Below, piece after piece: positions 7,131-17,090 of a stretch of 32,074 nt of DNA (position 1 is its first letter; every line of letters begins with the position of its first letter). Made by a program: the position numbers and the translations under genes. Below the pieces are notes generated by a model. That model was not told the origin of the DNA and did not search any database. It was given only the letters and a program-made list of their open reading frames with translations. Location: NCBI RefSeq assembly GCF_008932435.1, contig NZ_WBWE01000023.1, positions 1-32,074 on the forward strand, read 5' to 3'. Source of the DNA: Brucella pseudintermedia (GTDB lineage: Bacteria > Pseudomonadota > Alphaproteobacteria > Rhizobiales > Rhizobiaceae).

Positions 7131-7597
7131 ACTGTCGTCAGCGACACGATTTCCCATTCGACATTGTTGATTTTCACGACATCACCGACCGGCTTGCCGA
7201 ACAGCAGGATGGCGACAGGCGCGACATGGGAGATCTTGCCGTTTGACGGGTCGGCCTCGTCCTCGCCCACGATGGTCCAGCGACGGACCTTGCCATCATC
7301 CAGATTTTCCAGTTCCACGGTCATGCCGAAACGCACGACATCGCTATCGGCAGCGGGAACCGAAAGCTCGGCGTTTTCGCGCCGCGCCGTCCAGTAGCGC
7401 AGATCACGCGAAATGCGCGCAACCGCCGAACGCTCGCCCGCGACATTGGCATCCGCCAGCTCGCGTTGCAGCCGGGCGATTTCGTCCTCGATCATCTTCA
7501 GCCCCGCCGGCGTGACGAGATTGCGATGCGGGCTTACAGGGCGCTCGCCAAGGTCGGTCGGCGCATCATCCTGTTCTTTGGTGAAAGCTCTGCTCAT
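7127..7597 (-). CDS. GreA/GreB-family transcription factor
   Basis: 156 residues from the start MSRAFTKEQDD at 7597 (an ATG directly upstream at 7600 is also possible; an extension to 7717 is unlikely). The N-terminal half contains a helical region (LKMIEDEIARLQREL) corresponding to the Gre coiled coil. The C-terminal domain is FKBP-like, with the motif FGMTVELENLDDGK and the closing hairpin KISHVAPVAILLFGKPVGD. Gre factors enter the RNA polymerase secondary channel and stimulate cleavage of backtracked RNA. The coiled coil here is short and its acidic tip is not clearly readable, so Rnk-like modulation is possible. Confidence 0.82.
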   Translation of the reverse strand: MSRAFTKEQDDAPTDLGERPVSPHRNLVTPAGLKMIEDEIARLQRELADANVAGERSAVARISRDLRYWTARRENAELSVPAADSDVVRFGMTVELENLDDGKVRRWTIVGEDEADPSNGKISHVAPVAILLFGKPVGDVVKINNVEWEIVSLTTV

Positions 7598-7697
7598 CAT
7601 TTCAATGTAAGCAAGCGCACCCCATCCGGCAAGCCTCCCTCCCATCCCCGCCCGCTTCTGCGACGCGTAAACGCATGATTTGCATGGCGGGTTTTTA

Positions 7698-7717
7698 TTG
7701 ATTGATGAGTCAATCAA
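7698..7717. promoter_or_regulatory. BetI operator
   Basis: TTGATTGA-TGAG-TCAATCAA is a perfect inverted repeat with 8-bp arms, 42 bases upstream of betI. It resembles the choline-responsive BetI target described in enterobacteria, where BetI releases DNA when choline is present. It lies between the GreA/B-family gene and betI and probably controls the whole betIAB operon. Confidence 0.8.
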
Positions 7718-7759
7718 AGATAGACTGCACTGGAATTAGCCTGAGAACGGACCAGAATT

Positions 7760-8368
7760 ATGCCCAAGATCGGGATGGAGCCCTTGCGGCGGCGCGAGCT
7801 GATCGATGCCGCCATCCGCACAATCGGCCAGCGCGGTTCGCTGGATGTGACCGTCGCGCAGATCGCGCATGAGGCGGGAGTTTCGCCCGCGCTTGCGCAT
7901 CATTATTTCGGCGGCAAGGACAAGCTCATTCTGGCCACGATGCGGCATCTGCTGCGCGAACTGGGGCAGGATCTCAACGCGGCCATCGGACAGGCGGAGA
8001 CGCCGCAGGCGCGTATCGCCGCCATCATCGCAGTCAATTTTTCCGCCTCGCAGTTCACGCAGGAAACGATTGCAGCCTGGCTGACCTTTTATGTGCATGC
8101 GCAGCAGTCGGAAGATACGCGGCGGCTCTTGCGCATCTATGCGCGCCGCCTTCATTCAAATCTGGTTTTCGCGCTGGAGCAGCTCACGAGCCGCGAACAG
8201 GCGCACCGCATCGCCGAGGGCGCGGGAGCGATGATCGACGGCCTCTATATCCGCCATGCGCTCGGCGCGGATGCGCCGGATGCAGGCAGGGCCACGGCAC
8301 TCGTGGAAGATTACATCGCGGTTCAGCTTTCAAGCCCACTTTTGGAAGGGCCTTCGGGAGAAAAATGA
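7760..8368 (+). CDS. betI: Transcriptional repressor BetI
   Basis: 202 residues, TetR family. The N-terminal helix-turn-helix is at about 31-58 ([20 protein letters not shown], then GGKDKL). The rest is the all-helical choline-sensing domain typical of BetI ([15 protein letters not shown] segment near 140, then [11 protein letters not shown]). It represses the choline-to-betaine pathway until choline is available. It is the first gene of the operon; its TGA overlaps the betA ATG by 4 bp. A matching palindrome lies at 7698-7717. Confidence 0.93.
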   Translation: MPKIGMEPLRRRELIDAAIRTIGQRGSLDVTVAQIAHEAGVSPALAHHYFGGKDKLILATMRHLLRELGQDLNAAIGQAETPQARIAAIIAVNFSASQFTQETIAAWLTFYVHAQQSEDTRRLLRIYARRLHSNLVFALEQLTSREQAHRIAEGAGAMIDGLYIRHALGADAPDAGRATALVEDYIAVQLSSPLLEGPSGEK

Positions 8369-10020
8369 GTATGGAAGCGGATTTCGTCATCATCGGCTCC
8401 GGCTCCGCCGGATCGGCCATGGCCTATCGCCTGTCGGAAGACGGCCGCTATTCGGTGATCGTCATCGAATATGGCGTGCCGGATGTCGGCCCGCTGATCC
8501 AGATGCCGGCGGCGCTGTCCTTCCCCATGAACATGGAGACCTATGACTGGGGCTTTTCCACCGAGCCGGAGCCGCATATTGGCGGGCGCAGCCTCGTGAC
8601 GCCGCGCGGCAAGGTGCTGGGCGGTTCATCCTCGATCAACGGCATGGTCTATGTGCGCGGCCACGCCCGCGACTACGACCACTGGTCGGAAAGCGGCGCG
8701 CGCGGCTGGGCCTATGCCGATGTGCTGCCCTATTTCAAGCGCATGGAAAATTCGAGCGGCGGTCAGGAAGGCTGGCGCGGCACCAGCGGCCCGCTCTATA
8801 TTCAGCGCGGCAAACGCGACAATCCGCTGTTTCATGCCTTTGTCGAGGCCGGTCATCAGGCGGGTTTCGAAGTGACGGAAGATTATAACGGCGAGAAGCA
8901 GGAAGGTTTCGGCCCGATGGAGCAGACGATCCATAATGGTCGTCGCTGGTCCGCCGCCAATGCCTATCTGAAGCCCGCGCTCAAGCGCCCCAATGTCAGG
9001 CTGGTCAAGGGGTTGGCGCGCAAGATCGTGCTTGAGGGCAAGCGGGCGGTGGGCGTCGAGATCGAGGCAGGTCGCACCTTTTCGACCGTCCGTGCGCGGC
9101 GCGAGGTCATCATTGCCGCCTCGTCGATCAATTCGCCAAAGCTTTTGATGCTTTCCGGCATCGGGCCTGCCGCGCATCTGAAAGACCATGGCATCGAAGT
9201 GGTTGCCGACCGTCCCGGCGTCGGCCAGAACCTGCAGGACCATCTGGAAGTCTATATCCAGCAGGAATGCACGCAGCCGATCACGCTCTATTCCAAGCTG
9301 AACCTGTTTTCGAAAGCCAGGATTGGCGCGGAATGGCTGTTCTTCAAGACGGGCGACGGCGCGACCAATCATTTCGAATCCGCTGCTTTCGTGCGCTCGA
9401 AGGCTGGCGTGGAATATCCCGATATCCAATATCATTTCCTGCCGGTCGCCATCCGCTATGACGGCAAGGCGGCAGCGCAGTCGCACGGTTTTCAGGCCCA
9501 TGTCGGGCCGATGCGATCAAAATCGCGCGGCAGCGTGACGCTTCGTTCGGCCAATCCGCGCGAAAAGCCGGTCATCAAGTTCAACTACATGTCGCATGAG
9601 GACGACTGGGCCGATTTCCGCCATTGCGTGCGGCTGACGCGGGAAATCTTCGGACAGGCGGCGTTCGATCCTTATCGCGGCGCGGAAATCCAGCCGGGCG
9701 CGCAGGTCCAGAGCGACGATGAAATCGACAATTTCATCCGCGAGCATGTCGAAAGCGCCTTCCATCCGTGCGGCACCTGCAAAATGGGTGCGCTTGACGA
9801 TCCGATGGCCGTGGTCGATGCTGAATGCAAGGTGATCGGTGTCGAGGGCTTGCGCGTTGCGGATTCGTCCATCTTCCCGCGCATCACCAATGGTAATCTC
9901 AACGGCCCGTCGATCATGGTCGGCGAAAAGGCATCCGATCATATTCTTGCCCGCACGCCGCTGGCGCGCTCCAATCAGGAACCATGGATCAATCCGAGGT
10001 GGCAGGTTGCGGACCGCTGA
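8365..10020 (+). CDS. betA: Choline dehydrogenase BetA
   Basis: FAD enzyme of the GMC oxidoreductase family that oxidises choline to betaine aldehyde at the inner membrane. 551 residues from the ATG at 8365, which overlaps the betI stop and follows GGGAGA at good spacing. The ATG two codons later (8371, [11 protein letters not shown]) gives the 549-residue form usual for this protein and is equally possible. Visible motifs: dinucleotide-binding [10 protein letters not shown] near the start, GMC signature [15 protein letters not shown] (about 80-95) and the catalytic His region [12 protein letters not shown] (about 470). Confidence 0.95.
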   Translation: MSMEADFVIIGSGSAGSAMAYRLSEDGRYSVIVIEYGVPDVGPLIQMPAALSFPMNMETYDWGFSTEPEPHIGGRSLVTPRGKVLGGSSSINGMVYVRGHARDYDHWSESGARGWAYADVLPYFKRMENSSGGQEGWRGTSGPLYIQRGKRDNPLFHAFVEAGHQAGFEVTEDYNGEKQEGFGPMEQTIHNGRRWSAANAYLKPALKRPNVRLVKGLARKIVLEGKRAVGVEIEAGRTFSTVRARREVIIAASSINSPKLLMLSGIGPAAHLKDHGIEVVADRPGVGQNLQDHLEVYIQQECTQPITLYSKLNLFSKARIGAEWLFFKTGDGATNHFESAAFVRSKAGVEYPDIQYHFLPVAIRYDGKAAAQSHGFQAHVGPMRSKSRGSVTLRSANPREKPVIKFNYMSHEDDWADFRHCVRLTREIFGQAAFDPYRGAEIQPGAQVQSDDEIDNFIREHVESAFHPCGTCKMGALDDPMAVVDAECKVIGVEGLRVADSSIFPRITNGNLNGPSIMVGEKASDHILARTPLARSNQEPWINPRWQVADR

Positions 10021-10035
10021 CGCGGTCCAGCGAGT

Positions 10036-10114
10036 GGGCAGTAAGGCAGTAGGGGAATATGTCAGCTCGTGTTCCCGGCGCTTAACAACATACTGCCTTA
10101 CTGCCTTACTGCCC
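10036..10114. repeat. Palindromic octamer repeat between betA and betB
   Basis: GGGCAGTAAGGCAGTA (10036-10051) is the exact reverse complement of TACTGCCTTACTGCCC (10099-10114), giving a 16-bp stem. The right arm contains the octamer TTACTGCC about three times in tandem (10091-10113), so the arms differ in copy number. The unit is close to the AGGGCAGT octamer used as a VNTR marker in Brucella. It sits inside the betA-betB transcript, so the RNA can form a large hairpin ahead of the betB ribosome site. Confidence 0.75.
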
Positions 10115-10147
10115 TACCCCCCTATTCCCTTAAACAAGGAACCAGAA

Positions 10148-11611
10148 ATGAAAGCACAACCCAAAGCCTCGCACTTCATCGGCGGCGCATTCGTGGAAGA
10201 CAAGGCAGGAAAGCCTCTGCCGGTGATCTACCCGGCGACGGGTGAAGAGATCGCCAAGCTTTATTCCGCCACGCCCGGCGTGATCGAGGCGGCTTATGCG
10301 GCTGCGCTGAAAGCGCAAGGCGAATGGGCCGCGCTGAAGCCCGTCGAGCGCGGACGCATACTGCGCCGCACGGCGGAAATCCTGCGTGAGAAGAACAAGA
10401 AACTGTCGAAGCTCGAAACGCTTGATACCGGCAAGGCGCTTCAGGAAACGCTGGTGGCGGATGCCGCTTCAGCCGCCGATGCGCTGGAGTTTTTCGGCGG
10501 TATCATTTCCGGTTTCAACGGCGAGTTCGTGGAACTGGGCGGCTCGTTTGCCTATACGCGCCGCGAAGCGCTCGGCATCTGCGTCGGCATCGGCGCGTGG
10601 AACTATCCAATCCAGATCGCCGCGTGGAAATCCGCGCCGGCACTTGCCATGGGCAATGCCTTCATCTTCAAGCCGTCAGAAAACACGCCGCTTTCGGCTC
10701 TGGCGCTGGCCGAAGCCTACAAGGAAGCCGGGTTGCCCGACGGGCTGTTCAATGTCGTGCAGGGCTTCGGCGATGTGGGTGCCGCACTCGTCAATCATCG
10801 CCTGACGGCCAAGGTTTCACTGACCGGCTCCGTGCCGACCGGCAAGCGCATCATGGCGCAAGCGGGCGAACATCTGAAACACGTCACGATGGAACTTGGC
10901 GGCAAGTCTCCGATCATCGTGTTCGACGATGCCGACCTTGAAAGCGCCATTGGCGGCGCGATGCTCGGCAATTTCTATTCGACAGGCCAGGTCTGCTCGA
11001 ACGGCACCCGCGTCTTCGTCCACAAGAACGTGCGCGAACGCTTTATCGAACGGCTGGTCGAACGTACACGCAAAATCCGCATTGGCGACCCCCTGGACGA
11101 AGCGACCCAGATGGGGCCGCTCGTCAATGCAGCCCAGCGCGAGAAGGTTCTCTCCTATATCGAAAAGGGCAAGGCGGAAGGCGCAACCCTTGCGTATGGC
11201 GGCGGCATACCGAAACTGCAAGGTTTCGATAAGGGCTATTTCATCGAGCCGACCATCTTCACGGATGTGACAGACGACATGACCATCGCCCGCGAGGAAA
11301 TCTTCGGGCCGGTGATGAGCGTGCTGGAATTTGTCCATGAGGATGAGGTGATTGCCCGCGCCAACGATAGCGAATTCGGTCTGGCGGCGGGCGTGTTTAC
11401 CGCAGACATTGCACGGGGCCATCGCGTCATCGGCCAGATCAAGGCCGGGACATGCTGGATCAACGCCTATAACCTGACGCCGGTGGAAGTGCCCTTCGGC
11501 GGCTACAAGCAGTCCGGCATCGGACGCGAGAACGGCATCGCCGCTCTGGCGCATTACAGCCAGATCAAGACCGTCTATGTGGAGATGGGCAAGGTCGACA
11601 GCCCTTATTGA
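10148..11611 (+). CDS. betB: Betaine aldehyde dehydrogenase BetB
   Basis: NAD(P)-dependent enzyme that oxidises betaine aldehyde to glycine betaine, completing osmoprotectant synthesis from choline. 487 residues, the family length. Start at 10148 ([10 protein letters not shown]), after AAGGA. Aldehyde dehydrogenase motifs: WNYP with Asn152, catalytic base Glu249 in MELGGKSP, nucleophile Cys283 in [10 protein letters not shown], and the C-terminal [15 protein letters not shown]. It is the third gene of the betIAB operon, separated from betA by 127 bp that hold the palindromic octamer repeat. Its last 7 bases overlap the 3' end of the convergent lipoprotein gene. Confidence 0.95.
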   Translation: MKAQPKASHFIGGAFVEDKAGKPLPVIYPATGEEIAKLYSATPGVIEAAYAAALKAQGEWAALKPVERGRILRRTAEILREKNKKLSKLETLDTGKALQETLVADAASAADALEFFGGIISGFNGEFVELGGSFAYTRREALGICVGIGAWNYPIQIAAWKSAPALAMGNAFIFKPSENTPLSALALAEAYKEAGLPDGLFNVVQGFGDVGAALVNHRLTAKVSLTGSVPTGKRIMAQAGEHLKHVTMELGGKSPIIVFDDADLESAIGGAMLGNFYSTGQVCSNGTRVFVHKNVRERFIERLVERTRKIRIGDPLDEATQMGPLVNAAQREKVLSYIEKGKAEGATLAYGGGIPKLQGFDKGYFIEPTIFTDVTDDMTIAREEIFGPVMSVLEFVHEDEVIARANDSEFGLAAGVFTADIARGHRVIGQIKAGTCWINAYNLTPVEVPFGGYKQSGIGRENGIAALAHYSQIKTVYVEMGKVDSPY

Positions 11612-11910
11612 TCGCTGAACCGGGTCCGTGGAACCGAATCCGGTCCCGCGGACTTGGGAGCGCAGTCATAACGGTAGAGCTGTGGCGATGGCACCGCGCG
11701 CGGATAGACGATGGCGCGCCGTGACGGCTGGCCCACCGGGTTTGCCAAGGGCATGGCCCAGCCGGGCCGTGCGGCTGCATTGGGAGCGCCCGTTCCCTGC
11801 ATCGGCACGAGCCGGCATTCCAGCCCGAAATCGCTCTGCAGCCCTGTTGCGGAGGCAACGTTCGCGCAGCCGACCATGGCGAGCGCCAAAAAAGTAAAAA
11901 ACAGCCTCAT
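11605..11910 (-). CDS. Small putative lipoprotein
   Basis: 101 residues from the ATG at 11910 ([15 protein letters not shown]). The N-terminus is a lipoprotein-type signal: short basic start, hydrophobic core, then a Cys at position 15 in MVGCAN. The -3 residue is Met rather than the preferred Leu, so lipidation is likely but not certain. The mature part is Pro- and Arg-rich ([20 protein letters not shown]) with two further Cys. A longer frame from 11946 exists, but the signal peptide start is more natural. No family recognised. Convergent with betB; the two ends overlap by 7 bp. Confidence 0.6.
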   Translation of the reverse strand: MRLFFTFLALAMVGCANVASATGLQSDFGLECRLVPMQGTGAPNAAARPGWAMPLANPVGQPSRRAIVYPRAVPSPQLYRYDCAPKSAGPDSVPRTRFSDQ

Positions 11911-12307
11911 ATTGCGATAACTTTCAAACACTATAAATAGTTTCAAAGCTTCTCATATTCAATGAATGCTCTATAGAAATAGCCTGCGGAAAGAACCGCC
12001 CATATTTGACGAGATTACCTGTTAATAGCTATTGATGAAGCGATTTCTCACCTTGCAGGACGACACCTTAACTGACCTTATAGAAATGACTACAATTATA
12101 TTAGGTTGAAATTATATATTACAAAATAATGAAACTGTAATAATGAAAAGTGACATAGACGACCCTATCTATCGGAATTAAGAATACAACCACTACTTAT
12201 TGGCTGGCAACAAATGAGCATATGCCAATGGATCAATATAGTATCTATTTCTAATGAATGATTATTCCCTACATCAATGTTCATGATCTTTGGCTTGACG
12301 ATTTGCA
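11911..12307. other. AT-rich intergenic region
   Basis: About 400 bp, visibly richer in A and T than the neighbouring genes, with no credible open frame. TTTCAAA occurs twice as a direct repeat near 11926 and 11942, flanking the palindrome CTATAAATAG, just upstream of the lipoprotein gene. It presumably holds the promoters of the lipoprotein gene and of the broken AraC-type gene. No confident -35/-10 pair can be named. Confidence 0.5.
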
Positions 12308-13320
12308 ATGAGCAACGAGACAACAATTTCAACAGACATGATAGAGGACCGGCTGCGCAATGAATTCTGGCGCGCCATCCTCAAACCCATGTATGAAATC
12401 ACGGGCGACAGCGACAATTACCAGTTTTCAGGATCAATCGTCGCGCGTTCCATAGGCTCCATTCAAATTGGAGCAACCTCCTTCAATTCACAGCGCTACA
12501 CGCGTGCGCGAAAGCTCATCGCCAAGAGCGGGCTGAACCACTATGTCCTGCAACTTATCACCGGGGGCGATCTGCACGGCGATTTCAATGGCGTCGATGT
12601 CGAAGCGAAACAGGGTGATATCGTGGTTATCGATTTGAGCAGACGGTGGAAAGCGACGCATCCAACGGCTCCCGCATCACGGTACTGATTCCGCAGGAGG
12701 TACTGGGGAGGATCGTCGGCTGGCGCAATCTGCACCGCCTCGTCATGCCCGCAGTTGCCCCCATGATACGGGTGCTCTTCAGCTACCTTCAGAATCTCCA
12801 GTCATTGAGCGGCACGCTCGACGGTGTGGAAGCACAATCAGCGCTGGATGCAATGTCCATACTGCTCGGAGCAAGATCAACGGCACCGAGGGCGGCGTCA
12901 TTGAAAGCCTTCCAGCCAATCTACCTGTACGCAAGCGCATCCTCGCCTATATCGACGAGAACCTTTCCGATCCAGTGCTCGGGCCATGCCTTATCACCAA
13001 GAACCTGCGCATCTCCCGCTCGAGCCTCTACCGGGCATTCGAGATGGAAGGTGGAATTGCAAGGTTCATCCGCGCCAAGAGGCTGGACCGCGCCTATCGC
13101 ATTCTTGCCGATGAGCGCGGGCGGCATGTATCTGAAGGAAATTGCCTATCGTTGCGGCTTTCATGATGGCACGCAATTCAAGGCATTCAAGGCCCGTTTC
13201 GGCATGTCGCCGAGGGACGCTCGCGATTGCGAGGCGGATCTGCTGACACCGGTATTGGACAAGTTCGACTACACGATTTACCTTTCGGAAGTCGCCAAAC
13301 TGGGTATCATCAAGCCATGA
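12308..13320 (+). pseudogene. AraC-family regulator, broken by three frameshifts
   Basis: The N-terminal ligand-binding-like domain (AraC_binding_2 type) is read from ATG 12308 to about 12640 (ending GDIVVIDLSR). The sense then moves to the next frame (NGSRITVLIPQEVLGRIVGW) until about 12870. It moves again to VIESLPANLPVRKRILAYI and the first helix-turn-helix (ISRSSLYRAFEMEGG, RAKRLDRAYRILADE), and returns near 13115 to the second helix-turn-helix (LKEIAYRCGFHDGTQFKAF, FGMSPRDAR). End to end it matches a full AraC/XylS-type protein of about 330 residues. Three separate shifts argue for real decay, but sequencing error is not excluded. Confidence 0.85.
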
Positions 13321-13327
13321 GCCGACA

Positions 13328-14707
13328 TCAGCCCGATGCAAGGCGCTTCAGAAAGTCATCGCACCAGCGGTTGACGTCGTGGGTGTTGAGAAAGCCCATC
13401 ATGCTTTCAAACCGCTCCTTGCGCTCATCCAGAGGCATGGCCAGCGCGCGAGCCATGGCATAAGCCATCGCTTCCGTGTCATAGGGATTGACCAGAAGCG
13501 CGCCGTTCAGTTCCTGCGCGGCGCCGGCAAAGCGGGAGAGCACCAGCACGCCGGGATTTTCGGGGTTCTGGGCGGCAACATATTCCTTTGCGACAAGGTT
13601 CATGCCGTCACGCAACGGCGTGACCAGACCGACAGCGGCGAGCCGGTAGAGACCGGCCAGCACGTCGCGATTGAGGGACCGGTTGATGTAGCGTATCGGC
13701 GTCCAGTCCACCGTGGCGTTCGCTCCATTCACCCGCCCGGCCAGTTCGGCCACCGCGCGCTGCATGTCCTTGTATTCCGGCACTTCGGAACGTGATTTCG
13801 GCGTGACCTGCAGAAAGGTAACCTTGCCGCGATTGCCGGGATCGACATTGAGAAAATGCTTGAAAGCCTCCATGCGATTGGTGATGCCCTTCGAGTAGTC
13901 GAGCCTGTCGACACCGATGATGAGGCTGCGATCCAGCATGCTTTCGCGCATGCGCCGCACTGTCGAATGGCCGTCCGCCTTGTTGGCTATCTCTGCAAAT
14001 GCGGCCGTCTCGATACCGATGCCGAAGCGCTCGGCGCGGAACCGGTGGCCGAAGGCCTCAAACAGCCCGTCATCGCTGAGCGGCTTGCCGATTTTCTCAC
14101 GCCGCAGGCAGCTGATGAAGTTGTCGACATCGTTTTCGGTCTGGAAGCCGACGACATCGTAGGAAGCAAGGCCGCGCATGATTGTTTCGTGCACGGGAAG
14201 CGTGAAAACTATATCAGCGGGCGGCCAGGGGATGTGCAGGAAGAAGCCGATGCGGTTGGTGACGCCCAGATTGCGCAGTTCCGCAGCCAGCGGAATGAGA
14301 TGGTAATCGTGAATCCAGATGAGGTCGTCCGGCTGGATCATCGGCAGGAGATGCTTTGCAAACAGGCGATTGACCCGGAAATATCCCGCCATGTCCTTGC
14401 GCGTGTAATCGATAAGATCGAGGCGATAGTGGCAGAGCGGCCAGAGCATGCGGTTGGCGAAGCCCGCATAATATTCGTCGATATCCTTCTTGTGGAGATC
14501 AAGCAGCGCATAGCGGATCGGCCCCTGGTCCCGGATCGTCAGTTCCTGCGGCTGACGCGCGGGAAGCGTCTTGCCGGACCAACCGAGCCATATGCCGCCG
14601 CGTTCGTTGAGCGCCGCCTGCAGCGCGACCGCCAGACCGCCCGCTGGTGCCTTGCCCTGTTCATCAGGCAGGGGAACACGATTGGAGACCACGATCAGCC
14701 GACCCAT
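13328..14707 (-). CDS. otsA: Trehalose-6-phosphate synthase OtsA
   Basis: GT20 glycosyltransferase that joins UDP-glucose and glucose-6-phosphate to trehalose-6-phosphate in the cytoplasm. 459 residues from [12 protein letters not shown] at 14707, preceded by AAAGGA. Family motifs: SNRVP, the glycine-rich GGLAVAL (23-29), [22 protein letters not shown] and the nucleotide-sugar site [12 protein letters not shown]. It lies 13 bp downstream of otsB, in an otsB-otsA operon. It ends 7 bp from the broken AraC-type gene, convergent with it. Confidence 0.95.
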   Translation of the reverse strand: MGRLIVVSNRVPLPDEQGKAPAGGLAVALQAALNERGGIWLGWSGKTLPARQPQELTIRDQGPIRYALLDLHKKDIDEYYAGFANRMLWPLCHYRLDLIDYTRKDMAGYFRVNRLFAKHLLPMIQPDDLIWIHDYHLIPLAAELRNLGVTNRIGFFLHIPWPPADIVFTLPVHETIMRGLASYDVVGFQTENDVDNFISCLRREKIGKPLSDDGLFEAFGHRFRAERFGIGIETAAFAEIANKADGHSTVRRMRESMLDRSLIIGVDRLDYSKGITNRMEAFKHFLNVDPGNRGKVTFLQVTPKSRSEVPEYKDMQRAVAELAGRVNGANATVDWTPIRYINRSLNRDVLAGLYRLAAVGLVTPLRDGMNLVAKEYVAAQNPENPGVLVLSRFAGAAQELNGALLVNPYDTEAMAYAMARALAMPLDERKERFESMMGFLNTHDVNRWCDDFLKRLASG

Positions 14708-14720
14708 ACACCAAATCCTT

Positions 14721-15503
14721 TCATTGCTGTTGCTGTCCATTGTCCCGGATGCGGGAGAGCCAGAGGCGAAGCTCATCCGGGCTTGCAAAGCGTGCAGCCC
14801 CCGGATGGTCGATCGCACGTCCGATCACCACCGCCGTTCCGCCCAGTTGTTCCGCCGCCTCGAGCATCGGCAGGTCTGTCAGATCGTCGCCGAATGCGAT
14901 CGGCACCCTGCCCGCAAACGGCTTCTCCCGCATGAAGCGGCGCAAGGCTGCGCCCTTGTCGCTGAGCGCGGGGCGCAGCTCGAAAACCATCTTGCCCGCC
15001 TGCACGGTCCAGTCCGGCCCGGCGAGCTTCCACGCCTTGTCAACGAGGTCCTGGGCAAATTCAGCTTTCTCGGGTGCGGCGCGATAATGAAGCGCAACCG
15101 CACTTCCCTTGTCCTCGGCACGAAGGCCGCTGACGCGAAGCGCTGCCTGCCGCAGAAAATCCTTGGCGGTCTGGAATTGTTCGCCCGGCTCGATCAGTTC
15201 GACAAGCCCGGACGCGTGCCGGAATTCAGCGCCATGCAGAGCGGCTATCGGGCCGCGGTAATCGGGAAAGCGTTCCTGGATGAAGCTTATGGCCCTGCCC
15301 GTGACGAGCGCCATTGCACCGGACAAATGCCGGGAAATAACTGAAAGGGATTTTTGCAAGCCGTTCGAAACGACCACGCCGTCGGGATCGGCGGCGATAT
15401 CGAGCAAGGTTCCATCGACGTCGAAAAAAAGCGCGTGTTTCTGAAAATCGATGACCGGCATACCGATCAGATCGGTAGCCGTGTCCTGTTCATTACTGGG
15501 CAT
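14721..15503 (-). CDS. otsB: Trehalose-6-phosphate phosphatase OtsB
   Basis: HAD-superfamily enzyme that removes phosphate from trehalose-6-phosphate, giving trehalose. 260 residues from the ATG at 15503; a TTG three codons upstream (15512) is an alternative, and neither has a clear ribosome site. HAD motif I FFDVDGTLLD holds the nucleophile Asp28 and Asp30. Motif II is MALVTGRA, and motif IV is IAFGDDLTDLPML. The C-terminus ends in four Gln. It is the first gene of otsBA. The 160 bp upstream to manC show no further gene. Confidence 0.93.
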   Translation of the reverse strand: MPSNEQDTATDLIGMPVIDFQKHALFFDVDGTLLDIAADPDGVVVSNGLQKSLSVISRHLSGAMALVTGRAISFIQERFPDYRGPIAALHGAEFRHASGLVELIEPGEQFQTAKDFLRQAALRVSGLRAEDKGSAVALHYRAAPEKAEFAQDLVDKAWKLAGPDWTVQAGKMVFELRPALSDKGAALRRFMREKPFAGRVPIAFGDDLTDLPMLEAAEQLGGTAVVIGRAIDHPGAARFASPDELRLWLSRIRDNGQQQQ

Positions 15504-15671
15504 AGAAGGCAAACATTCGCGGCGGCGAATGGTTCCCGATTAAATGCCGCGCCCCGCGGTTTCCGAGTGATTGACAAGGCGCCGGGATGCTGACGCCTCG
15601 GGCCTCGAAAAAGTTTAATCACCACTCGGTCTTAATCAAAGTCCAACGAGTTCCGCTCAAGGAGCTTGATA

Positions 15672-17087
15672 TCAGGTGCGTCCATAGACGTCGTCGAAAC
15701 GCACGATGTCGTCTTCGCCCAGATATTCGCCGCTTTGCACCTCGATGAGCACGAGCGGCAGAATGCCCGGATTTTCCAGCCGGTGACGGAAGCCACAGGG
15801 GATATAGGTCGACTGGTTCGTCGTAAGCAGAATTTCGCGATCGCCATTGGTCACCTTCGCAGTGCCGGAAACGACGATCCAGTGCTCGGAACGGTGATGA
15901 TGCGCCTGAAGGCTCAGCCGCCGCCCCGGTTTCACTTCGATCCGCTTGATCTTGAAGCCGTCGCCTTCCTCAAGCACCGTATAGGTGCCCCATGGGCGAT
16001 GGGCCGTGCGGTGAAGCTTGGCAGCTTCATGGCCATCGGCGCGCAGCTTGTTGAAGACCTTGCGCACTTCCTGCGCCTTGTCGCGATGGGCGACCAACAG
16101 CGCGTCGGGCGTGTCGACTACAAGAAGGTCGTGCACGCCGACAAGGCTAACCAACCGGGTTTCAGACAGGACAAAACTGTTGGTGGTGTCTTCGATGACC
16201 GTTTCGCCGCGCAGGCGGTTTCCTTCGCTGTCGGGCGTGATCAGATCGGCCATCGCCGCCCAGGAACCAATATCGGACCAGCCGCAGGACACCGGGATGC
16301 AGGCAATGTTGTCGGCCTTTTCCATGATCGCATAGTCGATGGAAATCGCTGGCGCTGCCGCAAAATCGTCCTTGGCGATTTCGACCGTCTTCGTCTCGCC
16401 GTTGACGCCGCGCCGGGCGTGTTCGAGCGAAGCCTGAACGGCAGTGGAGATTTCCGGCGCGTGGCGCTGCATCGCTGCGAGCATGGTTCCGGCGGTGAAA
16501 CAGAACATGCCGGAGTTCCAGAAATAGCGACCGCTTTCGACATAGGCCTGTGCCGTCTCGGCGTCAGGTTTTTCGACAAAGCGCAGCACGTCGATGCCTT
16601 CGGCCTCGATGTAGCCGAAGCCGGTTTCAGGATGATCGGGCACGATGCCGAAGGTCACGATGCGGCCCGTTTCAGCAAGCGGTCGCGCCTTGGAAACGGC
16701 CTCGGCGAACGCGGCCTCATCCTCGATCAGATGATCAGCGGGCATGACGAGCAATGTGGCGTCAGGGCCGTAAGTGGCGGCGGCATGGAGTGCGGCGACG
16801 GCAACGGCAGGCGCCGTATCGCGTCCGAACGGCTCCAGCAGAAAAGCGTTATCGACCCTAGGCGCCTTCGCATCGGCATAGGCGTCAAGCGTCAGAAACA
16901 GGAAGTCGCGATTGGTGACGGTGAGAATATGGTCCACACCGCCCAGCTGCGCCGCGCGCTTGTAGGTCTTGCCGATCAGGGTGCTTCCGTCCGGCAGCTC
17001 GATGAATGGCTTGGGGTGCGCATCGCGCGAAAGCGGCCATAATCTTGAACCGGAACCGCCGCTGATGATGACAGGAATAAAGCTCAT
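15672..17087 (-). CDS. manC: Mannose-1-phosphate guanylyltransferase / mannose-6-phosphate isomerase
   Basis: Type II bifunctional enzyme that makes GDP-mannose from mannose-1-phosphate and interconverts fructose-6-P and mannose-6-P. 471 residues, the usual length. The N-terminal nucleotidyltransferase shows GGSGSRLWPLSR (10-21), the PADHLI motif, FVEKPD and GYIEAEG. The C-terminal cupin isomerase (about 345-471) shows RPWGTY, GRRLSLQAHHHRSEHW and YIPCGFRHRLEN. It starts 3 bp after the manB stop, so the two are one operon. The product feeds mannose-containing LPS or other glycans. Confidence 0.93.
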   Translation of the reverse strand: MSFIPVIISGGSGSRLWPLSRDAHPKPFIELPDGSTLIGKTYKRAAQLGGVDHILTVTNRDFLFLTLDAYADAKAPRVDNAFLLEPFGRDTAPAVAVAALHAAATYGPDATLLVMPADHLIEDEAAFAEAVSKARPLAETGRIVTFGIVPDHPETGFGYIEAEGIDVLRFVEKPDAETAQAYVESGRYFWNSGMFCFTAGTMLAAMQRHAPEISTAVQASLEHARRGVNGETKTVEIAKDDFAAAPAISIDYAIMEKADNIACIPVSCGWSDIGSWAAMADLITPDSEGNRLRGETVIEDTTNSFVLSETRLVSLVGVHDLLVVDTPDALLVAHRDKAQEVRKVFNKLRADGHEAAKLHRTAHRPWGTYTVLEEGDGFKIKRIEVKPGRRLSLQAHHHRSEHWIVVSGTAKVTNGDREILLTTNQSTYIPCGFRHRLENPGILPLVLIEVQSGEYLGEDDIVRFDDVYGRT

Positions 17088-17090
17088 TGC

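Noticed and set aside
10036..10114. CRISPR-like repeat array between betA and betB
   Set aside because: The units are 8-bp and form one palindrome, with no spacers of even length and no cas genes.
15666..17042. Long plus-strand open frame over manC, with similar ones over otsA and manB
   Set aside because: Antisense mirrors of genes with complete family motifs. No ribosome site and no recognisable domain.
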